Source of the DNA: an uncultured Rickettsiales bacterium
Lineage (GTDB): Bacteria > Pseudomonadota > Alphaproteobacteria > Rickettsiales > UBA1997
Assembly: GCA_944392135.1 (NCBI GenBank)
Contig: CALXVQ010000002.1
Coordinates: 62,001-126,000 of the forward strand
Length of the DNA: 64,000 nucleotides
Reading direction: 5' to 3'
The notes beneath the pieces were generated by a model. That model did no database searches and was not told the origin of the DNA. It was given only the letters and a program-made list of their open reading frames with translations. Positions 54,964 to 64,000 of the stretch are shown here, in pieces. The position numbers were made by a program, and so were the translations under genes. How positions within the stretch are numbered: position 1 is the stretch's first letter; each line of letters starts with the position of its first letter.

Positions 54964-55836
54964 ATGGAAAGCAAAATTATTAGCGGAACAGAGTTAGCAA
55001 ATAAAATCAAAACTAATCTCAAAGAAAAAATTGATGAAATTAAAAAAGAATGTAATAAAATACCTTGTCTTGCTGTTGTTATAGTTGGAGAAGATCCAGC
55101 TAGTAAAATTTATGTAAAAAATAAAGAAAAAGCTTGTGAAAAATGTGGCATTAAATCCCTAAAATATGAATTACCACAAGACACTCCCGAAGAAGAATTA
55201 CTTAAAATTATTGAAAAATTAAATAATGATGATGAAGTAAATGGTATTTTAGTACAACTACCGCTTCCTAAACATATCAATGAAAATAAAATAATTGAAA
55301 CAATAAGTCCATATAAAGATGTTGATTGTTTTCACCCAATAAATATTGGAAAATTATTTGTTGGTGATTTTGATATGGAAAAATCATTATTACCATGCAC
55401 CCCAAAAGGTTGTGTAAAATTAATTAAATCTACAAATGAAGACTTAAATGGTAAAAATGTTTGTGTAATTGGTAGATCAAATATAGTTGGAAAACCTGTT
55501 GCTCAATTATTATTAGATGAAAATTGCACTATTAAAATAACTCATAGCAAAACACAAAATTTAAAAGAACAATGTTTATGGGCTGATATTCTTGTTGTAG
55601 CTATTGGAAAACCTAAAATGATTACTGCTGATATGATTAAAGATAATGCAATAATTATTGATGTTGGTATGAATAGAACAGAAGAAGGACTTTGTGGAGA
55701 TGTTGATTTTGCTAATGTAATAAAGAAAGTAAAATATATTACACCTGTTCCTGGTGGTGTAGGCCCTATGACAGTTGCTTGTTTAATGGAAAATGTTTAT
55801 AATGCTTTTCTAATGCAAAACAGTATTTTAAAATAA
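54964..55836 (+). CDS. folD: Methylenetetrahydrofolate dehydrogenase / cyclohydrolase
   Basis: FolD interconverts methylene- and formyl-tetrahydrofolate. The 290 residues match the family: SKIYVKNKEKACEKCGIKS holds the catalytic Tyr and Lys region, NGILVQLPLPKHI is the folate site, the NADP-binding fold carries VCVIGRSNIVGKPVAQLL, and the C-terminus has ITPVPGGVGPMTVACLMENV. AGAGAGG gives a strong ribosome site. The stop is only five bases from the stop of the convergent protease-like gene, so transcripts may overlap. Confidence 0.97.
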   Translation: MESKIISGTELANKIKTNLKEKIDEIKKECNKIPCLAVVIVGEDPASKIYVKNKEKACEKCGIKSLKYELPQDTPEEELLKIIEKLNNDDEVNGILVQLPLPKHINENKIIETISPYKDVDCFHPINIGKLFVGDFDMEKSLLPCTPKGCVKLIKSTNEDLNGKNVCVIGRSNIVGKPVAQLLLDENCTIKITHSKTQNLKEQCLWADILVVAIGKPKMITADMIKDNAIIIDVGMNRTEEGLCGDVDFANVIKKVKYITPVPGGVGPMTVACLMENVYNAFLMQNSILK

Positions 55837-55841
55837 AATAC

Positions 55842-57452
55842 CTATCTACAAGGATTAATATTACCAATATTATTTTTATTTTTATGTGTATTTTTTAGAA
55901 GATTTCTAAAATGGAACCCTGTTTTATTCTTTTTTAATTTTTTCTCTATCTTTTTTATTTTATTTTTAGTTAAAAGATCTAATTTTTCTCTATGTTTCTT
56001 TTCTATTTCTGCTCTTCTTTTTAAATCTCTAATAAATATATTATTTACAAGTCCAACTCCATATTTATCTTCTATTTTATTTTTAACATTAAACATTTGT
56101 GGTATTTTTTCGGAAACTTCTTTCTCAAAACTTGTAGGAATATTAAATAAATCACAAGCTTTTGTATCTGCAAATGTTTTTCTAACATCTAAGAAAGATT
56201 TTTTTTGTGATAATAATTGTGCAATACCAATAGAATAAAGTACACAAGAAGCTCCATGTTGAATATTTTTTGAATTAACTACTCTAATATCTTTTGCTAA
56301 TTCTGGATTTAAATCTGTATATAAACCATTCTTCATTTTTATATTTTTTACAAAAGAACTATCTATTAAAATTGCTTTTTCTTTTGGATAAATATAAGGG
56401 TTAGGAAGTACTAAACACATTGCATGATTTCGCTCATTGTTTGTAATAATACCAACCTTAAAATCACTTTTATCATTTTTTGTAAAATACCTATCTTGAA
56501 ATTCTTTTAAAGTTTGTAATTGATTATCTATATCAAAATTTAAAAATGACTTTTTTTCATCCAAATTAGCAAAAATGTATGCATTTGCTAATTCTTGTAT
56601 CATTGTATCATTAGTAAAATCAACTTTATTTAAAAAATTATTAAAAATATTATTAATAATTTTTTTACTTTTTTCTTTATCATTGGGTTCAATTTCAAGT
56701 ACTTTACTTTGATTATCTGATAAATATAATGTGGTTGTTTCTTGTGTTGTTAAATCTTTAAATCTAATTAAATTCTTTTGTACTTTGATTTCTGATTCTA
56801 ATGGAGACTGTAAATAAATTTCTGTTGAAATGGTTTCATTTTGTGATAAGTCATCTAAATCTACTACATCTAATTTTGTTAAATATTTTAAGCTACCATC
56901 TTTTCTATATTCCTTTCTATATTCAATATTATCTTTAAAATTTGAAGAAATAAGTGTTTTGTTATCCCTAAATATTTGTAAATCTTGTATTACATATTCA
57001 TCTTGCTCTTTTTTAAAATGTCTTTTGATTTCTGGCTTATTGTCGTCAAATTTACGATATTCAACAATATCATTTTTATTTTCATTTAAATAATAAATAA
57101 ATGATTTTACTTTATCTTTTTTATAATTAATAACAATTAAATCTTCACTTTTATTGTTATGAGAAAATAAAGCTTTATCATCATCAAAACTTAAATTTAA
57201 TGTAGTATTATTTTCTAACTCTAATTTAAAATAATCATTCTCTGCAATAATAGGTCTTTTTTTACCATCTTTACATAATAAAGTATAAGTATATTTTTCT
57301 TTATTATTTGAATCATTTTTAGTTTTTGTGATAAAATAATCTTTATAAATAACTTCACCATTTTTTTCATTACCAAAAGGAATTTTAATAGCATAAAATT
57401 TCTTGCCATTTTCTTTTTTATATAATAATCTTCCTTTTAAAAAACTTTCCAT
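55842..57452 (-). CDS. Putative clan-CE cysteine protease or YopJ-like effector
   Basis: The protein has 536 residues, with no signal peptide or membrane segment. The first 290 residues are charged beta-rich sequence without known motifs. A catalytic-looking block follows: NERNHAMCLVLPNPY (His343), KAILIDSSF (Asp364) and NIQHGASCVLYSIGIAQLL (Gln398, Cys403). The order His-acid-Gln-Cys, with Gln five residues before Cys and a hydrophobic helix after it, is that of clan CE (Ulp1/SUMO proteases, deubiquitinases, YopJ acetyltransferases). These act on eukaryotic proteins and are typical secreted effectors of intracellular bacteria. The Lys-rich C-terminal tail could serve targeting or secretion. 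It is convergent with folD and upstream of nothing else. Substrate and secretion route are unknown. Confidence 0.6.
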   Translation of the reverse strand: MESFLKGRLLYKKENGKKFYAIKIPFGNEKNGEVIYKDYFITKTKNDSNNKEKYTYTLLCKDGKKRPIIAENDYFKLELENNTTLNLSFDDDKALFSHNNKSEDLIVINYKKDKVKSFIYYLNENKNDIVEYRKFDDNKPEIKRHFKKEQDEYVIQDLQIFRDNKTLISSNFKDNIEYRKEYRKDGSLKYLTKLDVVDLDDLSQNETISTEIYLQSPLESEIKVQKNLIRFKDLTTQETTTLYLSDNQSKVLEIEPNDKEKSKKIINNIFNNFLNKVDFTNDTMIQELANAYIFANLDEKKSFLNFDIDNQLQTLKEFQDRYFTKNDKSDFKVGIITNNERNHAMCLVLPNPYIYPKEKAILIDSSFVKNIKMKNGLYTDLNPELAKDIRVVNSKNIQHGASCVLYSIGIAQLLSQKKSFLDVRKTFADTKACDLFNIPTSFEKEVSEKIPQMFNVKNKIEDKYGVGLVNNIFIRDLKRRAEIEKKHREKLDLLTKNKIKKIEKKLKKNKTGFHFRNLLKNTHKNKNNIGNINPCR

Positions 57453-57507
57453 ACATTAAATCAAATTTAGTAAGAAATATTATATCACACTTTTATTTAA
57501 AAATCAA

Positions 57508-59667
<2,160 letters not shown>

Positions 59668-59788
59668 TTAATAATAAGTTAAATAGCTAATTATATAATA
59701 TAATCAATTTAAAAAAGTTCAATATTTTTTCTTGATAAAATAAAATAATAAATTAGCATTTTATTATATGCATAAAAATTTTTAATAT

Positions 59789-62239
59789 ATGAAATTCACT
59801 CTTAAATGGTTAAAAGAATATTTAGATACACAAGCAAGTGCTTGCGAAATATGTGATAAATTAGATCAAATTGGTCTTGAAATTGAAGAAATTATTGATA
59901 ATAACAAAGATTTAAAAGATTTCTGTTGTGTATTAGTTGAAAATGTAGAAAATCACCCTAATTCTGATCATTTACATATTTGTAAAGTAAAAAAAGCAGA
60001 TGGTGAAGTTTTGCAAATAGTTTGTGGTGCTCCTAATGTTAAGAGTGGAATGAAAGCTGTTTTGGCTCCTGTTGGTATTACAATGCCTAATAGTGATTTT
60101 AAAATCTCAAAAAGTAAGATTAGAGGTGTTGAAAGTTGTGGTATGCTTTGTTCTGAAAAAGAATTAGGTTTAGGTGAAGATCACACAGGTATTTTAGAAT
60201 TACCACAAGATACAGAACTTGGCAAAAGTATTGCTGAAATTAAGGGACTTGATGATATTACAATAGATATTAATATCACACCAAACAGAGGTGATTGTCT
60301 TGGTGTTTATGGTATTGCCAGAGATTTAAGTGCAACTGGCATTGGTACTTTAAAAGAATTCAAAGATTATAAAATTGATGCAAAAATTCCTAACCCTATA
60401 AAGATTGAAATACAAGACAATAATTGTCCAGAATTTTTATGTAGATATATTAAAAATGTGAAAAATTGTGAATCACCAGATTGGATGAAAGAAAAATTAA
60501 TTGCTATTGGTTTAAATCCTAAATCGGCATTGGTTGATATTACCAATTATGTAATGTTTGTTTTAAACAGGCCTATGCATTGTTATGATGCTGATAATAT
60601 TAATGGAAATATTATTGTTAAAAAATCTCTTGGTGGTGAAAAGTTTAAAGCATTAGATCATAATGAATATATATTAAAACCAGGTACAACTTTAATTAAT
60701 GATTCACATGATAATATTTTAGGGCTTGGTGGTGTTATTGGTGGTGAATTAAGTGGTTCATCAAATGAAACAAAAAATATTTTACTAGAATGTGCTATTT
60801 TTGAACCAATTTCAATAGCTACAACTGCTAGAAGTTTAAATATTAATACCGATGCAAAGTTTAGATTTGAAAGAGGTGTTGATGCTTTGAGTGGTGAATT
60901 AGCTATAAATTATGCAACACATTTGATTACAACAATATGTGGTGGTGAAGTTAGTGAAATTACGAAAGGCGTTCCTTGCTCTGATGAACATTTTTGTACC
61001 AGTGGTTCTGCTAATGTATTCAAAGAAAAAACAATTCAATTCAATATTGAAGATGTTGAATTAGTTTTAGGTGTAAAAATTGAGAGACAAGATATTATTG
61101 ATATTTTAAATAAATTAGGTTATAAAGTAAAAGAAGAGACTAGCGATTTAGATATTTTGACTTTAACTATTCCATCATGGAGAAATGATGTTATAATTAA
61201 AGAAAATGTTATAGAAGATATTATTAGAATTTATGGTTATGATAATTTAAAAGAAGCAAAAATTGCTAGTGAAAAAATTGGTGAAGATAATGATAATATA
61301 GAAAATAAATTGTTTTATGACAAAATGCATGATGTGGTTTCTGTATTATCTAGCAATGGCATGATTGAAGTAATTAGTTGGAGTTTTATGAATGAAAAAA
61401 TAGCCAGTGAATTTTCATCAATTAATGATGATTTAAAAGTTCAAAATCCTATAAATAGCGAATTATCATATATGAGACCAAGTATTATTCCTAACTTAAT
61501 GACTATTGCAAAATACAATCAAGACAGAGCTATTGAAAATATTTGTATTTTTGAACAAGGAAAAATATTCATTAATCAAACTCCACAAGGACAAAAAGAA
61601 ATGGTTGCCGGAGTTAGAATTGGAAAAACAGCTAAGAAAGATGTATTTAATTCAGCTAGAAATTATGATATATATGATGTAAAAAAAGATTTATATGATG
61701 TATTAAAATTGTTTAATATAAATGCTGATAATTTAATTATTACACATGATGTTCCTGATTATTACCACCCTTACAGAAGTGGAGCGGTTAAGATGGGAAA
61801 TATTATTTTAGGTGTTTTTGGTGAAATACATCCATTAAAATCTAACAAAATTGGTTTAAAAGACAAAGTAAATGCTTTCGAAATTTATTTAGATAATTTA
61901 CCAAAAATGAAAATTCAAAAAACAACTCAAAAGAAAAAATTTATTTTAAATGATTTACAACCAATTCACAGAGATTTTGCATTTATAGTTGATAAAGATT
62001 TAGAAATTGGTAAAATTGTAAATTCTGTAAAAAAAGTAAATAAAGAATTAATTAAAGAAGTACATATTTTTGATATTTACCAAGGTGATAATATTGAAAA
62101 AGATAAAAAGTCAGTTGCTTTCTCAATCATTATACAACCTTTAAATAAAACTTTAACAACAGAAGAAATTGATAAAATAAGTAATAAAATTATTTCTTCA
62201 ATTACCAATGAATATAAAGGTATTTTAAGAGATAATTAA
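59789..62239 (+). CDS. pheT: Phenylalanyl-tRNA synthetase beta subunit
   Basis: PheT forms the alpha2-beta2 enzyme with PheS. Its 816 residues include the N-terminal tRNA-binding/EMAP-like domain (VENHPNSDHLHICKVKKADG), B3/B4 editing (AKFRFERGVD), B5 (VIEDIIRIYGYDNL) and the C-terminal anticodon-binding ferredoxin-like domain (LNDLQPIHRDFAFIVDK). pheS is not in the window, so the usual pheST operon is split. A terminator follows at 62268-62304. Confidence 0.97.
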   Translation: MKFTLKWLKEYLDTQASACEICDKLDQIGLEIEEIIDNNKDLKDFCCVLVENVENHPNSDHLHICKVKKADGEVLQIVCGAPNVKSGMKAVLAPVGITMPNSDFKISKSKIRGVESCGMLCSEKELGLGEDHTGILELPQDTELGKSIAEIKGLDDITIDINITPNRGDCLGVYGIARDLSATGIGTLKEFKDYKIDAKIPNPIKIEIQDNNCPEFLCRYIKNVKNCESPDWMKEKLIAIGLNPKSALVDITNYVMFVLNRPMHCYDADNINGNIIVKKSLGGEKFKALDHNEYILKPGTTLINDSHDNILGLGGVIGGELSGSSNETKNILLECAIFEPISIATTARSLNINTDAKFRFERGVDALSGELAINYATHLITTICGGEVSEITKGVPCSDEHFCTSGSANVFKEKTIQFNIEDVELVLGVKIERQDIIDILNKLGYKVKEETSDLDILTLTIPSWRNDVIIKENVIEDIIRIYGYDNLKEAKIASEKIGEDNDNIENKLFYDKMHDVVSVLSSNGMIEVISWSFMNEKIASEFSSINDDLKVQNPINSELSYMRPSIIPNLMTIAKYNQDRAIENICIFEQGKIFINQTPQGQKEMVAGVRIGKTAKKDVFNSARNYDIYDVKKDLYDVLKLFNINADNLIITHDVPDYYHPYRSGAVKMGNIILGVFGEIHPLKSNKIGLKDKVNAFEIYLDNLPKMKIQKTTQKKKFILNDLQPIHRDFAFIVDKDLEIGKIVNSVKKVNKELIKEVHIFDIYQGDNIEKDKKSVAFSIIIQPLNKTLTTEEIDKISNKIISSITNEYKGILRDN

Positions 62240-62267
62240 TTTTAATCTTTATCTAATTAAATAAAAT

Positions 62268-62304
62268 ATAGCTAGAAAATTTATTAATTTTTTAGCTATT
62301 TTTA
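62268..62304 (+). terminator. Rho-independent terminator after pheT
   Basis: ATAGCTAGAAAA (62268-62279) pairs with TTTTTTAGCTAT (62288-62299, one G-U) across an 8-base loop and is followed by TTTTATT. Confidence 0.7.
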
Positions 62305-62429
62305 TTATGTAATTATTTCATATTGTATATAAATTAATAGAAATATAAGTTTAGTGTAATTTTGTATGTTGTACAGAGTTTGCCATATCTTACCTTACAA
62401 TGATTGTGGTTGGTTGGGTGTGGTGGTGT

Positions 62430-63205
62430 CATACCGAGATTGCCACGGCTTTTTCAAAGCCTCGCAATGACGATGCAAGGGTACTGTCATTGCGAGGAGT
62501 GAAACGACGAAGCAATCCACAAACCACAAAAGTTGATACAAAAACAGAAAAGAAAAAGAATTCACCACTTTTTACCCCCCTGTCATTGTGAACGAAGTGA
62601 AGCAACTCATAAACACACCTACACCCTTCGTCATTGCGAGCAAAAAAGCAATCCACAAACCACTAAAAGTTAATACAAAAACAGAAAAGAAAAAGAATTC
62701 ACCACTTTTTGCCCCCCTGTCATTGCGAGCAAAGTGAAGCAATCCACAAACCACCGATAGTCTATTCATTCACAAAAAAACAAAAGAATTCACTATCAAC
62801 AGCAAATACAAAAACAGAAAAGAAAAAGAAATTATTATTATTTATCAAGTTAAAAAATAATTTCAAATGAAATATTAATTTTCAATTTTCAATTTCTTAT
62901 GGATTGCCACAAAATTTTGTTTGACTGTCATAATGCTCTATACCAAGATTGCCACGAACCTTCGGTTCTCGCAATGACGAGTTTTGTTTGACTGCCTTGG
63001 TGCCCCATAACGAGATTGCCACGACTTCTACGAACTCTCGCAATGATGAGCTGGGAATAACGAGATTGCCACAGGCCTTCGGCCTTCGCAATGACAAGCT
63101 TGGGTTGTGTGCAGTGGTTGCCATACTGAGATTGCCACGGCTTTTTCAAAGCCTCGCAATGACGGTTCTTTTTTTCGTCATTGCGAGCAAAGCGAAGCAA
63201 TCCAT
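62430..63205. repeat. CATTGCGAG-family palindromic repeat cluster 3
   Basis: At least nine units fill the space after pheT. Cores include GGCTTTTTCAAAGCC (near 62447 and again near 63140), GAACCTTCGGTTC (near 62957) and AGGCCTTCGGCCT (near 63073). The shared spacer AACAGAAAAGAAAAAGAATTC recurs at least three times. AATTTCAAATGAAATATT plus AATTTTCAATTTTC filler (about 62860-62900) matches the other clusters. No genes are supported. Confidence 0.85.
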
Positions 63206-63455
63206 AAACCATAGCAACTAACCTAAAAACAAAAATTAAATTAAAACAATAAAATATAACATCTATTATTATATTTTTATATTTGATATATATGGTAGTT
63301 GCTTTAAAATTTCAAATTAATTATATAAATGATAGCAAAATTAAATATTTTTATATTTATTTTATGAAATATAAATATTAACAGTAGCTTATTTTGTATG
63401 GTATTAAAAGAATAAGTTTAATAAAAATAATAATTGATATTAATTAATATAAATG
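63206..63455. other. AT-rich spacer without genes
   Basis: This is very AT-rich sequence with no open frame or palindrome of note up to the promoter at 63456. Confidence 0.5.
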
Positions 63456-63484
63456 TTGACAACTAAAAATAATTGATTTAAAAA
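63456..63484 (+). promoter_or_regulatory. Promoter before the last gene
   Basis: A consensus TTGACA (63456-63461) with a 17-base spacer to TAAAAA (63479-63484) precedes the gene at 63513. The -10 is weak. The predicted transcript would have a very short leader. Confidence 0.4.
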
Positions 63485-63512
63485 TTTTATTAAAGCAATT
63501 TTAATTTTTGTT

Positions 63513-64000
63513 ATGTGTGCAACTCTTAAAAAAGATGATACAACAATCGACAAAAAAAGTGTTGAATATAAAGTATTAGCTAGAAAAAATTATTTTGATT
63601 CTGGCGAAATAAAAGTCCTTAAAAATTTTTCAATTGATAGTGGAATTTTAGTAATATATTATACACCTGAAACATATTGTTTTGGTGCTGTTTTATTTGA
63701 TAAGAAGACAAATGAAATAATTTATAGGACAGCTAATCCATTTTTTAAAAATGAATTACCTTTAAATGATATTAAGGTAGATTTAAAAAAAGATATTATT
63801 AAAATTTCTTTTAAGAAAAATGATGAAAAAGAAGAATGGGAATTTTCTATTGATTATATTTTAGGAAAAGCAGATAAAAATATAGATCAAAAAACTGAAA
63901 TAGTAAAATGTATTATTGAAAAATCAAGTGCAAACCCAATTATAGCACCTATTGCACAAAATGTTTGGGAATCTTGTGGTACATTTAATCCCACTGTTGT
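63513..64000 (+). CDS. N-terminal part of an unidentified protein (runs off the window)
   Basis: The open frame runs from ATG 63513 to the window end (at least 162 residues), with CIIEKSSANPIIAPIAQNVW near the edge. The protein looks soluble and beta-rich (GILVIYYTPETYCFGAVLFD). The frame is open upstream to 63477 and reads a hydrophobic KNFIKAILIFVMCATLKK, which looks like a lipoprotein signal with Cys but lacks an ATG, GTG or TTG start. The original start may be mutated, or a rare ATT used. There is no clear ribosome site. I recognise no family. Confidence 0.6.
   Translation, partial: MCATLKKDDTTIDKKSVEYKVLARKNYFDSGEIKVLKNFSIDSGILVIYYTPETYCFGAVLFDKKTNEIIYRTANPFFKNELPLNDIKVDLKKDIIKISFKKNDEKEEWEFSIDYILGKADKNIDQKTEIVKCIIEKSSANPIIAPIAQNVWESCGTFNPTV

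Noticed and set aside
62400-63221. Short frames after pheT
   Set aside because: They have the same repeat-derived translations as at 50.7-51.6 kb.

Overview
The window is a very AT-rich bacterial chromosome segment. Several features point to a host-associated alphaproteobacterium, most likely of the Rickettsiales type: the low GC content, the tolC to popZ-like gene order, a DUF2924 / large serine recombinase / DUF3489 gene set, palindromic repeats inserted inside a coding sequence, a chlamydial-Pmp-like autotransporter and a clan-CE cysteine protease. The order-level placement is an inference; no rRNA gene is present to settle it.

Region 1 (1-24.5 kb) is accessory DNA. The left end holds a phage-type M15 endolysin and three small minus-strand genes that share one repeated promoter/leader. 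One of the three is a DUF3489 protein. The right end holds the large serine recombinase and the DUF2924 protein that normally accompany DUF3489. Between them lies an 18-kb two-partner-secretion, contact-dependent-inhibition-like (CDI-like) locus in the order A, I, orphan modules, B. It has a 2362-residue CdiA-like exoprotein, a lipoprotein that overlaps its stop codon, a 1522-codon orphan CdiA continuation with a lipase-like end, two exported partner proteins, a 422-residue orphan C-terminal module with an M23 peptidoglycan endopeptidase domain, its overlapping exported partner, and the TpsB/CdiB transporter. The transporter carries two in-frame copies of a genomic repeat.

Region 2 (25.4-41.2 kb) is a defence island wrapped around the housekeeping gene lepA. 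Upstream is a Druantia type III-like pair: a DruH-like gene broken by a frameshift, then a 2000-residue DruE-like helicase, preceded by a promoter and a 37-bp dyad. Downstream is a compact BcgI-like restriction-modification operon: a nuclease-methyltransferase fusion, a half-length specificity subunit with one recognition domain, a TIGR02391/HEPN-like protein and an unknown protein, all overlapping. A gene remnant follows directly.

Region 3 (42.3-62.3 kb) is mostly core: secA, tolC, a 701-residue acidic PopZ-like protein, dnaQ, a BOF-domain periplasmic protein, a Blc-type lipocalin, ndk, folD, ligA and pheT. Set among these are the Pmp-like autotransporter (51.6-54.3 kb) and the putative clan-CE effector protease (55.8-57.5 kb).

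Intergenic stretches at 25.1, 41.9, 50.7-51.6 and 62.4-63.2 kb are packed with one palindromic repeat family. Its flanks are constant, while its hairpin cores change sequence but keep their self-complementarity. The window ends inside an unidentified gene at 63.5 kb. I saw no tRNA, rRNA or CRISPR array.
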